The notes: generated from the letters alone by a model not told the origin. Counted from the stretch's first letter, positions 41,482 to 50,953 are shown. The stretch: DNA of 64,000 nt from VXOI01 sp965197575 (GCA_965197575.1 OZ240214.1:4464001-4528000); one strand, 5' to 3'. Program-made: numbers and translations.

Positions 41482-42759
41482 GTGGCGTTCGTTAGTGGAC
41501 TCAAGTGCCGGGAGTGCGGCCGGGAATCACCCGCCGAGCCCCTCAATGTTTGCGACTTTTGCTTCGGACCGCTGGAAGTGGTCTACGACTACGCGACCAT
41601 CTCCGAGGTAATCAGCCGCGACAGTATCAGCCGGGGCCCGCTCAGCATCTGGCGTTACAGCGACCTCTTGCCCGCCGAGAGCGACGACCCGGTCGACATC
41701 ATGGCTGGCTTTACCCCCTTGATTAAGGCCCGCAACCTGGGCAAGCGGTTGGGGTTGAATAACCTCTACATCAAAAACGACAGCGTCAACCCGTCCTTCT
41801 CCTTCAAAGACCGGGTTGTATCGGTCGCGGCCACCAAGGCGGTGGAGTTCGGCTTCGACACCCTGGCCTGCGCCTCCACCGGCAACCTGGCCTGTAGCGT
41901 GGCCGCCCATGCCGCCCGTGCCGGTATCCGGGCCGTGGTGTTCATCCCGTCGGACCTGGAGCGGGGCAAGATCATCGGCGCCGCTGTTTACGCGCCCACG
42001 CTGGTCGCCGTTGACGGCACCTACGACGAGGTCAACCGGCTTTGCAGCGAAATCGCCGACAACTACCCCTGGGCTTTCGTCAACATCAACATGCGCCCCT
42101 ACTACGCCGAGGGCAGCAAGACCCTGGGCTACGAGGTGGCCGAGCAGTTGGACTGGCGGCTGCCGGACCACGTGGTGGTGCCCTCGGCCTCGGGGGCGAT
42201 GTTCACCAAAATCTGGAAGGGGTTCAACGAGTTGGCCTGCCTGGGCCTGCTGGAGGGCGTGGAGGCCAGTTCCTTCGGGGTCGACCAGAACACCGTGCAT
42301 CACCCCGCCGTGACCACCAAGATGCACATGACCCAGGCCGAAGGCTGCGCCCCCATCGTTCACGCTTGGGAGAACAATCAGGCCCGGGTGATGCCGGTGC
42401 GCCCGGACAGCCTGGCCAAGTCGCTGGCCATCGGCAACCCCGCCGACGGCATCTACTCGTTGCGGGTGGTCAACAATTCCGGCGGCACCGCCTACGCCGT
42501 GCCCGAGGATGAAATCGTCAACGGCATCAAGCTGCTGGCGGAAACCGAGGGAATCTTCACCGAGACCGCCGGGGGTGTCACTGTGTCCGGGCTGGCGCAC
42601 TTGGCCAAGTCCCAGGCCATCAAGCCCGACGAGTTGACGGTGGTGTACATCACCGGCAACGGGCTCAAGACCCAGGAAGCGGTGGAAGAGGTGGTCAATC
42701 CGCTATCGGTGCGGCCCACGATGGGCTCCTTCGAGGGAGCGTTCTTGGGCGGCAAGTAG
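41482..42759 (+). CDS. thrC: Threonine synthase
   Basis: 425 residues from a GTG with AGGAGGA nine bases ahead. PLP fold-type II enzyme converting O-phosphohomoserine to threonine. An N-terminal zinc-ribbon-like segment (C9xxC12, C24xxC27) precedes the core: GFTPLIKARNLGKRLG, NPSFSFKDRVVSVAATKA with the PLP lysine, CASTGNLACSVAAHAARAG, VVVPSASGAMFTKIWKG and GIFTETAGGVTVSGLAHL. lysC and thrB of the same pathway are at 58-60 kb. It stands directly before a CysO-like sulfur-carrier gene, so a role with that protein is worth considering, but sequence favours true ThrC. Confidence 0.93.
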   Translation: MAFVSGLKCRECGRESPAEPLNVCDFCFGPLEVVYDYATISEVISRDSISRGPLSIWRYSDLLPAESDDPVDIMAGFTPLIKARNLGKRLGLNNLYIKNDSVNPSFSFKDRVVSVAATKAVEFGFDTLACASTGNLACSVAAHAARAGIRAVVFIPSDLERGKIIGAAVYAPTLVAVDGTYDEVNRLCSEIADNYPWAFVNINMRPYYAEGSKTLGYEVAEQLDWRLPDHVVVPSASGAMFTKIWKGFNELACLGLLEGVEASSFGVDQNTVHHPAVTTKMHMTQAEGCAPIVHAWENNQARVMPVRPDSLAKSLAIGNPADGIYSLRVVNNSGGTAYAVPEDEIVNGIKLLAETEGIFTETAGGVTVSGLAHLAKSQAIKPDELTVVYITGNGLKTQEAVEEVVNPLSVRPTMGSFEGAFLGGK

Positions 42760-42772
42760 GCGCCGGGCATTT

Positions 42773-42805
42773 CCTCTCCTACGTGGAGAGGCTTGGGGCG
42801 AGGGT
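42773..42805 (+). repeat. Diverged family B repeat
   Basis: CCTCTCC-TACGT-GGAGAGG hairpin followed by CTTGGGGCGAGGGT, a single end between thrC and the cysO-like gene. Confidence 0.6.
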
Positions 42806-42857
42806 AGTTGTGATGGACGGCTGGGCCGTTCGCCGACAATTTAGGAGGGTTTTCCTG

Positions 42858-43133
42858 ATGAGCGTCATGGTCCGGATCCCCACCCCGCTGCGGCGGATGA
42901 CCAACGGCAAAGACAAGGTCGAGATGCAGTCCGGCAATCTTGGCGATTTGGTGGAGAAGCTGGACGGCGAGTATCCAGGCTTCAAAGACCGGCTGATCGA
43001 CGAAAACGGGGACCTGCGCTACTTCGTGAACATCTACCTGAACGGCGAGGATGTCCGCTTCCTGGACGGCCTCGACACCACCACCAACTCCGGCGACGAG
43101 GTTAGCATAGTTCCCGCCGTAGCCGGCGGCTAG
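42858..43133 (+). CDS. cysO: CysO-like ubiquitin-fold sulfur carrier (MoaD/ThiS family)
   Basis: 91 residues from the ATG at 42858, nine bases after AGGAGG. It resembles mycobacterial CysO throughout (VMVRIPTPLRRMTNGKDKV, YPGFKDRLIDENGDLRYFVN, NIYLNGEDVRFLDGL, VSIVPAVAGG) and ends in the diglycine whose C-terminus is thiocarboxylated. In Mycobacterium, CysO-thiocarboxylate donates sulfur to CysM for cysteine synthesis and Mec+ releases the product. Neither CysM nor Mec+ is visible here; the adjacent PLP enzyme is threonine synthase. Probably in one transcript with thrC. Confidence 0.9.
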   Translation: MSVMVRIPTPLRRMTNGKDKVEMQSGNLGDLVEKLDGEYPGFKDRLIDENGDLRYFVNIYLNGEDVRFLDGLDTTTNSGDEVSIVPAVAGG

Positions 43134-43173
43134 ACTCGCCACCGGCCGGGAGGCTCCGGTTATCGCAGACCGA

Positions 43174-43199
43174 AAGAGCGCCGTTATGGCGCTCTTCTT
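43174..43199 (+). terminator. Terminator after the cysO-like gene
   Basis: A 9-bp stem AAGAGCGCC/GGCGCTCTT with loop GTTAT and a short pyrimidine tail (CTT). Confidence 0.65.
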
Positions 43200-43272
43200 G
43201 CTATCAGCCCAACAGGGTGGTGTATCTTTGTTATCAAGGCGTCGGTTATCACATGGAGCGGGGTAAACGACT

Positions 43273-43665
43273 GTGACGACACGGGCCGAAATAGCTGCCG
43301 ATCAGCACGTCCGGACAGCCTTGACGTTCTTGGATCACTCGGGCCGGGAGTCCGCTGACGGGGATGCTATGCAAGGCTCAGAGAAGCTTTGGGGAGCCGC
43401 TTCCCACGCCATCACAGCCGTGGCCAAGCAACGAGGCTGGCCTTTCGGCAAGTACCGGGCGCGCGCCGAAGCCGTAAAGAGGTTGGCCCAAGAATACGAC
43501 GATCCACTACTGGACGCCTATTTCTCCGTCGCGCGGCAGTTCCACAACAACTTCTACCGCGATTTCATGGAAGACGATGACATAGAGGACGACCGCCCGA
43601 AGGTGCACAATTTCGTCCATCGGGTCGTGGACATAGTGAGAGAATACCGCAACGAGGAAGGATAG
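43273..43665 (+). CDS. PaREP1/HEPN-like small helical protein
   Basis: 130 residues from a GTG at 43273. Core AMQGSEKLWGAASHAITAVAKQRGWPFGKYRAR is nearly the same as in the 56424 and 56831 proteins, and matches the PaREP1-type pattern. A candidate R-x-x-H lies in ARQFHNNFYRDF. The acidic EDDDIEDDRPK segment is specific to this copy. It lies alone between cysO and a convergent helicase gene. Function unknown; HEPN-type domains often act as RNases or protein partners. Confidence 0.7.
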   Translation: MTTRAEIAADQHVRTALTFLDHSGRESADGDAMQGSEKLWGAASHAITAVAKQRGWPFGKYRARAEAVKRLAQEYDDPLLDAYFSVARQFHNNFYRDFMEDDDIEDDRPKVHNFVHRVVDIVREYRNEEG

Positions 43666-43731
43666 CCTCGAGAGGCCCACCACCCTTCGACTCTCACCCT
43701 ATCCAGAGACTGGTGCTGGGCAGCAACCGCG

Positions 43732-45996
43732 TCACTTGTTCAGCAGAACGTGAAACTGCTCTGGGTCTTGGCTAAATCGGGTGAGCAGTTGTTCGCAACG
43801 TCGTGCAACGTCTTTCGGACCCCAGTTAAGCTCTATGTATAAGCCGTTCGACAGTTGCCTAAAGCCTTTGGATGGCTGTCCGTTCCGATGATACGGTGTC
43901 GCATGAATCAAGTACCTGTTGGCCATGTTTCCGACAATGACCGGACAGGTAGCCTCAGTCAGCAATCTCTCTCTTACCAACCACTCGGCTGTTTCAGCTA
44001 AAAGGTTGGTCCAGCCCGTGATGGACATTTCACCTCCCCGCGGGTCGCGGAGGCGATCAGGCCAAACTGAATGCCCTACGACTGGCTTTTCGCGACTCCA
44101 CGCGGCGAGACGAGCGATTGTCATCCAGCCACTGGAGTCGGATGAAACAGGAAGAGAATTCGACTCGACCGAAGGCAGTGCTGTCCCCGCTCGAAATTCT
44201 TCCGTCACATGCAGCCCCATTTCTCGCGCTTCGGCCTCGAACAGCCGTAACAGATGCTCTCTGGCGTTGTTGTAGATAAGGCGTTTATCTACCGGACGGG
44301 CTTCCAATCCGGCAAGTTCGTCTTTCCATTCTGCAAGTTCCCGTATGATGCCGTCTTCCCACTCGCTGTAGAGCCGGTACTTTTGCGGGGCAGTCCGCGG
44401 GCGTTCCCACAACGGCAGCGAGACAAGATACTCCTCGAAAACTTTGGCAAGTTCGTTGTCGTCGGACAACTCCGATTCTCTTGCTGCGATAGTGGCGCGC
44501 AAGTCTTTCTTGCGTTCTTCGTCTGCGCCGCCAACGTGTCGCATCTCTTCTTCCAGCAGTTCCCGCAGGAAGGGATTGGATACCGGCTCATGTTCAATGG
44601 GCATCTCCTCAGTCCCCGAATCACCTAATTCGGCCAATGCCCGCAACTCATCGTTAATTGGCAACCGGGCTTGGATATGGGCGTCCAAGTGGCAATAGTC
44701 GCATACCAGTTCATGGAGGTCGCCGCAGTGGGTCTCGTAGCTCCAGCGCATCCAGGCCCGCCACACGCCGCACCGCAGACAGTCCTTGCCAAAAGGCGTA
44801 TCACAATGGAGACAATTGTGACTGGCGGCGGGCGATACGCCATCGCATTTCTCGCACCGGACTACCGGCGCGTCACCGGCGGGAATACTCCCGCGGGCGT
44901 GTAGGAACCACTGGCGGCTTTCTTCCGGCAGCCCGTGGATTTCGGCGTTGCCCGCCAAGTCGAGGATCAGGCAGTTGCCGCCGTCGGACTTGGGGCGCAG
45001 ACCTCGGCCCACCATTTGCAAGTACAGCGCAAGACTCATGGTAGGACGGGTAAGGACTATGCAGGAGGCGTCGGGCAGGTCGAACCCCTCCGTAGCCACG
45101 GCCACGTTGACCAGTGTCCGGAGGGTCCCGTTGCCAAACGACTCTATGGCCTTGGCCCGTTCTTCCGGCGGCGTGTCGCTGAGCATGGCGGCGGCAGGTA
45201 TTCCGGCATCGTTAAAGACCGCTGTCAGGTTGCGGGCGTGGTCCTGGGAGACGGCGTAGACAACGGTCTGGCGTTCGGCGGCGTGGAAACGCCAGAAGCG
45301 GAGGGCGCCGGCGGTCATAATATCGGGGTGGTCCTGGTTGGCCTGCTGGATTCCCGATTCGTTGTAGTCGCCGGTACCGGCAACGGCTCCCCCGCGTATG
45401 ACTTCATCCGGCTGAGGCATGAGCACCCGGGCTTTGCAGAGCCAGCCGTCGTCCTGCAATTGTTTAACTTGCGGTCCGCAGAGCAAGTCTCCAAACAGCC
45501 GGTCGAATCCCTCCGTCTTTGACAGACGCCAAGGAGTGGCGGTGAGGCCCATGATCCGTCCCGGCCACTGGTCGATGGCCCGCCTCCAACCGTCGGCGGC
45601 GGCGTGATGCGCCTCGTCGATTACCAGCAAGTCGGCGTTGCTATACCCGCGCCAGATCTTCCCGCCTGTGGTACGCCTTCCGACGGTTTGCGCCATCAGG
45701 ACGACCACGCCGTTGAGAATGGCCGGAGCCTCGGACCGGGCCGCCCAAGTCTGCTGGTTGATTGCCGATAACCCGGCGTCGGCCAGCATCCGGCGGGTCT
45801 GTTCGGCGAGTTCCGCGCGGTGAGTCAACCAGGCGGCTTTGCGCCCACCCTGCAGCCAGCGGGCAAGCAACGCCCCCGCGATGTGCGTCTTGCCGCCGCC
45901 GGTAGGTAATTGCAGCATCACCCGTGCTCTGGGCGGTTGCAGGGCGGCTTCCGCCTCCTCCAGGAGTTCCTGTTGGTAGTCGCGCAATTCGGACAT
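43732..45996 (-). CDS. Superfamily 2 DEAD/DEAH-box helicase with zinc-binding middle region
   Basis: 754 residues. SF2 core: Q-motif-like LRDYQQELLEEAEAAL, Walker A LQLPTGGGKTHIAGA, DEAH in LLVIDEAHHAAADGW, motif III GLTATPWRLSK, and C-terminal helicase motifs VATEGFDLPDASCIVL and LQMVGRGLRPKSDG. After about residue 375 comes a cysteine-rich zone (CEKCDG, CLHCDTPFGKDCLRCG, CDYCHLDAH) suggesting two zinc ribbons, then an unassigned C-terminal region of about 300 residues. This XPB/SSL2-like type is frequent in phages, integrated elements and defence loci. No nuclease or methylase partner is adjacent. Confidence 0.88.
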   Translation of the reverse strand: MSELRDYQQELLEEAEAALQPPRARVMLQLPTGGGKTHIAGALLARWLQGGRKAAWLTHRAELAEQTRRMLADAGLSAINQQTWAARSEAPAILNGVVVLMAQTVGRRTTGGKIWRGYSNADLLVIDEAHHAAADGWRRAIDQWPGRIMGLTATPWRLSKTEGFDRLFGDLLCGPQVKQLQDDGWLCKARVLMPQPDEVIRGGAVAGTGDYNESGIQQANQDHPDIMTAGALRFWRFHAAERQTVVYAVSQDHARNLTAVFNDAGIPAAAMLSDTPPEERAKAIESFGNGTLRTLVNVAVATEGFDLPDASCIVLTRPTMSLALYLQMVGRGLRPKSDGGNCLILDLAGNAEIHGLPEESRQWFLHARGSIPAGDAPVVRCEKCDGVSPAASHNCLHCDTPFGKDCLRCGVWRAWMRWSYETHCGDLHELVCDYCHLDAHIQARLPINDELRALAELGDSGTEEMPIEHEPVSNPFLRELLEEEMRHVGGADEERKKDLRATIAARESELSDDNELAKVFEEYLVSLPLWERPRTAPQKYRLYSEWEDGIIRELAEWKDELAGLEARPVDKRLIYNNAREHLLRLFEAEAREMGLHVTEEFRAGTALPSVESNSLPVSSDSSGWMTIARLAAWSREKPVVGHSVWPDRLRDPRGGEMSITGWTNLLAETAEWLVRERLLTEATCPVIVGNMANRYLIHATPYHRNGQPSKGFRQLSNGLYIELNWGPKDVARRCEQLLTRFSQDPEQFHVLLNK

Positions 45997-46036
45997 ACTC
46001 GCTCCCTTGATCAGGCGACTGTACGTGGGACAGTGC

Positions 46037-47212
46037 CTACGCCCCCCGCTCTTGCAGCCAGCGGAGCTTTTGCTCTTGGCGGGCCGCCTCGTTGGTGGGG
46101 CGGTAGCGGGCGAGGAATTCGCGGCGGAAGGACTCGAATCGGCCTTCGATGATTGCGGCCCGTATCCGCTCCATCAGCCGCAGCACGAAGCGGAGGTTGT
46201 GTACCGACGCCAGCCGTAGCCCCAGCAGTTCCTTGGCCCGGAATAGGTGGCGGAGGTAGGCCGCCGAGTGGTTCCGGCAGGTATAGCAATCGCACTCCTC
46301 GTCCACCGGCCCGGCCTGACCGGCGTAGCGTTGCTTCGTAACGTCGACGCGCCCGTCGGGGGTGAACAGCGCCCCGTTGCGGGCGACGCGGGTGGGCAGG
46401 GCGCAGTCGAACATGTCGATGCCGCGGGCGACTCCCTCCACTAAGTCTTCGGGAGAGCCGACGCCCATCAGGTAGCGGGGCTTGTCTGCTGGGAGTTGGG
46501 CGGTCACCCGTTCGGTGAAGCCGTATAGCTGTTCCTTGTCCTCGCCGACGGCCAGCCCGCCCACGGCGTAGCCGGAGAAGGGGATGGCCGTGATGGCTTG
46601 CGCTGACTCGTCCCTCAAAGCCTCGAACGTGCCGCCCTGCACGATGCCGAACAGGGCCTGCCGGTCCGCGGTCCCGGAGTCCCGGTGGGTCTGGTAACAC
46701 TCGCGGGCCCAGCGGTGGGTGCGCTCCATGGCCCGGCGCACTTCGCCCTCGTCGGCCCCGTAGGCGATGCACTGGTCGAAGCACATGATGATGTCCGCGC
46801 CCAAGCGTTCCTGGTTGCGGGTGGCGAGCTCCGGGGTGAAGTGGTGTTCGCTGCCGTCGACGTGGGAGCGAAACCGGATGCCGCTGTCGTCCACCTTACG
46901 CAGGGCGCCGAGGCTGAACGCCTGGAAGCCGCCGCTGTCGGTTAGCACCGGGCCGGGCCAGCCCATGAAACGGTGCAGCCCGCCCAACGATTCGACGGTG
47001 CCGACGCCGGGCCGCAGGCAAAGATGGTAGGCGTTGCTCAAGACGACCTGCCCGCCCACCTGCGCCACCTCCTCCGGCGTCAGCCCCTTCACCGTGGCCT
47101 GCGTCGCCACCGGCATGAACAGCGGCGTGGGCGCGCTACCGTGCGGAGTGCGAATCTCCCCGGCCCGCGCCGGGCCGTCGGTGTGCTGAAGCTCGAAACC
47201 GAACCCATCCAT
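46037..47212 (-). CDS. tgt: Queuine tRNA-ribosyltransferase (tRNA-guanine transglycosylase)
   Basis: 391 residues from the ATG at 47212 (a TTG three codons upstream is possible). Exchanges the wobble guanine of GUN anticodons for the preQ1 base. Motifs: TPLFMPVATQATVKGLTPEEV, LSNAYHLCLRPG, TDSGGFQAFSLG with the catalytic Asp, HVDGSEHHFTPE, MFDCALPTRVARNGALFT, and the zinc site CDCYTC...H in the C-terminal third. Length is normal. It follows the FAD oxidase gene by 12 bases on the same strand. Confidence 0.96.
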   Translation of the reverse strand: MDGFGFELQHTDGPARAGEIRTPHGSAPTPLFMPVATQATVKGLTPEEVAQVGGQVVLSNAYHLCLRPGVGTVESLGGLHRFMGWPGPVLTDSGGFQAFSLGALRKVDDSGIRFRSHVDGSEHHFTPELATRNQERLGADIIMCFDQCIAYGADEGEVRRAMERTHRWARECYQTHRDSGTADRQALFGIVQGGTFEALRDESAQAITAIPFSGYAVGGLAVGEDKEQLYGFTERVTAQLPADKPRYLMGVGSPEDLVEGVARGIDMFDCALPTRVARNGALFTPDGRVDVTKQRYAGQAGPVDEECDCYTCRNHSAAYLRHLFRAKELLGLRLASVHNLRFVLRLMERIRAAIIEGRFESFRREFLARYRPTNEAARQEQKLRWLQERGA

Positions 47213-47224
47213 CCGAGGCAACGG

Positions 47225-48391
47225 TCAGGCCAGGACCCGGTAGCGGTAGCTGGACTCCAGCAGGTCGCCTTCCTGGAAGCGGCTGTAGCGCAGGGGAGTT
47301 ATGTCGATGGTCGACGCCGCGCCCTGCACGATGAGTTCGGCCATGGTCAGCCCGATCATGGGCGACAGCTTGAAGCCGTGGCCGCTGAAGCCCACGGCGC
47401 AATACAGCCCCTCGACTCCCGGCGCTTGGTCCAGTATCGGGTGCCAGTCCGGGGTGGTGGTGAACAGGCCCGACCAGCCGCCCCGGAAGTAGGCGTCGGA
47501 CATCGCCGGGATGCGCCGTCGCAGCCGTTCCAGTGCGTCGGCCATGTCGTCGATGTTGACCGTCTGGTTGTAAGTCTCCAGATCGGCCTCCTCGTCGTCG
47601 CCGAAGCCCATCAGCGTCATACCGGGGCCGTCGGGACGGAAGGAGAATGACTGGGCGATGTCGCCCACCGTCGGGTGGAGCGGCAGGCGGTCCACAGGGC
47701 GGGTCAAGGACGCCACCTGGTGGCGCACCGGCACCAGCGGCAAGTCGATTCCCACGCGGGCCATTTCGGCCTTGGACCACGGGCCGGCGGCCATCACCAC
47801 CGCCGCGGTCTCGATCCGCCCCTGCCCGGTTTCGACGGCCTTCACCCGGCCTCCGGAAACCTCGATCCCGCGGGCGGGCGTACGCCGGTGTATCTCCGCC
47901 CCCAGTTCCTCGGCCCGGTTGGCGTAGGACGAGGTCACCAGGTAGGGGTCGGCGTAGCCCGACTGCGGCTCCCAGCCCATCGCCTCGTCCTCCGACACCG
48001 CGATCATGGGCGCGATGTCGCGCAGGTCGGCAGCGGTCACCACCATCGTGTCGATGCCCAGGCCGTACTGCATGGCGACGTTCCGTTCCAGGCCGGGCCG
48101 GTCCTCCTCCTTCACTACGACCAAGTAGCCGGTCTCGACGAAACCGGACTTGCCGCCCACCACCTCGTCGAAGTGACTGAACACGCCCAAGCTCTCCCAA
48201 GCCATGTTGGCCGTGACCGGGTTGGAGTAGTGCATCCGGCAGATGGCTTGGGAGCGGCCGGTGGAGCCGGAGCCCAGGGCGTCCCGCTCCAGAAGCACGG
48301 TATCGGTTATGCCCAAGCAGGCCAGGTTGTAGAGAATGCTGCACCCCACAACCCCGCCGCCAATCACCACCACGTCCGCCGTAGTTTTCAT
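47225..48391 (-). CDS. FAD-dependent oxidoreductase (DAO/sarcosine oxidase beta-like)
   Basis: 388 residues from the ATG at 48391; the frame upstream is not supported. N-terminal Rossmann FAD motif DVVVIGGGVVGCSILYNLA, VLLERDALGSGSTGRSQAICR, then VVMAAGPWSKAEMARVGIDLP (ATG-like motif) and C-terminal GLYCAVGFSGHGFKLSPMIG. Oxidises amino groups of glycine derivatives or related secondary amines. No partner subunits (SoxA, SoxD, SoxG) are near, so it may be a single-subunit enzyme. Confidence 0.9.
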   Translation of the reverse strand: MKTTADVVVIGGGVVGCSILYNLACLGITDTVLLERDALGSGSTGRSQAICRMHYSNPVTANMAWESLGVFSHFDEVVGGKSGFVETGYLVVVKEEDRPGLERNVAMQYGLGIDTMVVTAADLRDIAPMIAVSEDEAMGWEPQSGYADPYLVTSSYANRAEELGAEIHRRTPARGIEVSGGRVKAVETGQGRIETAAVVMAAGPWSKAEMARVGIDLPLVPVRHQVASLTRPVDRLPLHPTVGDIAQSFSFRPDGPGMTLMGFGDDEEADLETYNQTVNIDDMADALERLRRRIPAMSDAYFRGGWSGLFTTTPDWHPILDQAPGVEGLYCAVGFSGHGFKLSPMIGLTMAELIVQGAASTIDITPLRYSRFQEGDLLESSYRYRVLA

Positions 48392-48533
48392 GCGCTGGAA
48401 GCCCCCTTTCGCCACCGGAGTTTTCAACCCCATTATGGCGAAATCCCCGCCACTGGCAACCCTGACGAGGGCCGGGGTCCGCCGGGTGGCCGGGGGCCGG
48501 TCAATCCCCGCCGCCCGACGGCTGCCTTGCCCC

Positions 48534-49997
48534 CTAGCCCGGCCCGCGGCGTTGGGCGCCGAACAGGAATACTACCGCGCCCAACAGGGCTAGCACGGCG
48601 CCCAGCAAGTACACGTCTTTCAGGGCTTTGATAAAGGCCGCTCCCTCGGGGTCGGCCAATGCGGCTGTGGCGAGTAGGTGGTGGTCGCTGCGCCAAGCGA
48701 ACACGCCGCCAAGCACTGCGATTGCCAATACCGAGCCTACCGCCTGGCCCAGGGACAATGCCGCTCCCGCGGTCCCGAAGCGGTCCTCCGGCACGCTTTT
48801 CATCATCAACGCGAAGGCCGACGCTTGGAACAGCCCTTGCCCGACGCCCACGATCGACACTCGGAAGGCGACGTCCCCTAGCGAGGATTGCAGGCCGAGG
48901 AAACCCGTGTAGGCGAGCCCCGCTGCTATCAGCAGCATCCCCGTAACCCCTACCGGAGTTGTGCCGGTGTGGTCGCTCAACCACCCGCCGACGCCGGAAA
49001 AGGCGGATATCATCAATGCGTTTGCCCCCAGCAGTATGCCTACCGTCGCCGAACCACGACCCAAGCTGTCGGCCACGTAAAACGGGAAAATGAACCAGAG
49101 GACGAAGACGCAGAAGTAGGAGAGAAACATGGTGGCGGTGGAAACGGCGAACCCCCGGTTGCGAAGCAGATGCAGCGGCAGCACCGGCCACGGCGCGGTC
49201 CGCTCCAGCCGCCAGAATAGCCACAATAGGACGGGCACCATCGGCAGGAGTATTAGCACTGGCGCCGAGTCCCACCCGATGGAACGCCCTAGACGCAACC
49301 CTATGACGAAACACAGCACCCCGGCCACCAACGAGAACGCGCCGGCCATGTCGAACGGCGAGGCCGACTCGCCGCCGCCCGGTCCGCCTTTGGCGGGACT
49401 CCGCTTCAGGTAGACGAAAGCCAGCACGAGGGCCACTCCCGCAAAGGGCACCCGCCCCAAAAAGGTCCACTCCCAGCCCAGCCATCCGGTCAACAGCCCG
49501 GCGCCCAGCGTCCCGGCCAGCATCCCCAGGGCCTGCGTCCCCGCCGTGAACCCCATGCCCAGGCCGCGCCGGTGGGCGGGGAACACGTTGGCGGCAATGG
49601 CCGGGGCGACGGCATACAGCGCGCCGGTGCCTATTGCCTGCACGACCCTGAAGCCCACCATCGTCGGCAGGTCGGGCGAATAGGCGATGCAGAACATAGA
49701 GACGGCATAGGTCCCGGTGGCCCACAGGTAGACCGGCCTCAGTCCGAAGCGGTCGGCCAGACTGCCTGCGCCCATGGCGATTCCCGCCCGGGTGGCGATG
49801 AATACCACCAACAGCCATTGGACGCTCTGCAAGTCTGCGCCCAATGCCTCGGTCACGGCGGGCAGGGCCACGTTAAGGGAGAAGTCCAGCGTCGCTAGGA
49901 ACATGCCCAGCCCGGCCAGCGCCGCCAGAACGACGTCGTTCTGGCGGCCGGCCGCAGGAGCGCCGGAGGCGGTTATCGGACTGCCGGAAGAACTCAT
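48534..49997 (-). CDS. MFS transporter, DHA2-like (14-helix drug-exporter type)
   Basis: 487 residues with about 14 membrane helices. The start region ends in LATLDFSLNVALPAVTEALG (motif typical of EmrB/QacA-like carriers), then RAGIAMGAGSLADRFGLRPVYL and FPAHRRGLGMGFTAG. Such proteins export drugs or metabolites by proton antiport. Preceding genes on the same strand (FAD oxidase, tgt) follow after about 140 bases, so co-transcription is possible but not required. Confidence 0.85.
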   Translation of the reverse strand: MSSSGSPITASGAPAAGRQNDVVLAALAGLGMFLATLDFSLNVALPAVTEALGADLQSVQWLLVVFIATRAGIAMGAGSLADRFGLRPVYLWATGTYAVSMFCIAYSPDLPTMVGFRVVQAIGTGALYAVAPAIAANVFPAHRRGLGMGFTAGTQALGMLAGTLGAGLLTGWLGWEWTFLGRVPFAGVALVLAFVYLKRSPAKGGPGGGESASPFDMAGAFSLVAGVLCFVIGLRLGRSIGWDSAPVLILLPMVPVLLWLFWRLERTAPWPVLPLHLLRNRGFAVSTATMFLSYFCVFVLWFIFPFYVADSLGRGSATVGILLGANALMISAFSGVGGWLSDHTGTTPVGVTGMLLIAAGLAYTGFLGLQSSLGDVAFRVSIVGVGQGLFQASAFALMMKSVPEDRFGTAGAALSLGQAVGSVLAIAVLGGVFAWRSDHHLLATAALADPEGAAFIKALKDVYLLGAVLALLGAVVFLFGAQRRGPG

Positions 49998-50078
49998 AGC
50001 CCATGAATTCTACGGCATAGGCGGGGAACGCGGTGGGAAGGTCGCCGACGGCTGCGGGCCAGTCGTTTGCCCCAGCCG

Positions 50079-50107
50079 TTTACAAGGGGGTTAGCGTGTG
50101 CTACAAA
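50079..50107 (+). promoter_or_regulatory. Possible promoter upstream of the Abi-like gene
   Basis: TTTACA (50079-50084), 17-base spacer and TACAAA (50102-50107). The leader that follows (to 50254) contains no recognised element. Confidence 0.45.
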
Positions 50108-50254
50108 TGCCGGAGAGGGGTCAGGAATCGAAACCCCTGAATAGTTACGCCCTTAAGGAAAAGCAATGCCCCGGAATCGTCACCGACTCCCACAGGAATC
50201 GGGATAGGATCGCCCGGGGCTTACGCATCAATAGTAGCATCTTGGAAGGCAATA

Positions 50255-50950
50255 GTGCAAGAAGAACATTTCAATCAATTGCGGAGGGCAATTTCGGGCA
50301 GTCGCCTAACAGCTTATAGCAGCGGGGGACGTTTTCTAACCTACGGAACATACGCTTGGAACATCGCAATTTGCGAGAGTCTATATCCGGGTTTGCATTG
50401 CCTCGAAGTGACCTTGCGCAATAGCATTCAAGAGGCTGCCTCGAAAGAATTCGGTGACGAATATTGGTTTCGCAATCATTTGGCGGCGGGAGAACAAGAC
50501 AGGGTGGCTAGGCTAACCCGGGACCTTAATAGCCAAAGCAAGCCATTAAGAGTTGGTGATTTTGTATCGGGTCTCACTTTCGGGTTTTGGGTGAATCTGT
50601 TCAACAGCAACTATGAGCAGTCCCTTTGGCCGCAGTTGGTCCGGCCCGTTTTTCCGAATGTTCCCAGGAGTCAACGCGCCCGCCATCACATTTTTCATCG
50701 ACTGAATACGATAAGAGAGTTGCGCAATCGGGTGTTCCATCACGAGCCGGTTTGGCATTACCCGGACTTGTAACGTCAGCACGGGCTTATAATAGAGACC
50801 ATCGGCTGGATCAACCCGGCCATGCGGCGGTTCGTTGAAATGTTGGACCGGTTCCCTGAGACGTATGCCAAGGGAGCCGGACACTATGAGCAAGGACTTG
50901 TTTCAGCTTTCAAGGCTGACCAGAAAGAGAATGTCCAAGCCGGAGGGTAA
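50255..50950 (+). pseudogene. Abi-like HEPN-domain protein interrupted by an in-frame stop
   Basis: From a GTG at 50255. EHFNQLRRAISGSRLTAYSSG, YPGLHCLEVTLRNSIQEAAS and GLTFGFWVNLFNSNYEQSLW, followed by HHIFHRLNTIRELRNRVFHHEPVW. The last contains RNRVFH, the R-x4-H catalytic motif of HEPN RNases in Abi-type abortive-infection proteins. A TAA at 50771-50773 follows HYPDL, but the same frame continues with HGLIIETIGWINPAMRRFVE and on to 50950, as expected for the full protein. One change (CAA to TAA) would explain the stop; the shorter 172-residue product retains the HEPN motif and may still be active. Confidence 0.7.
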
Positions 50951-50953
50951 CTT

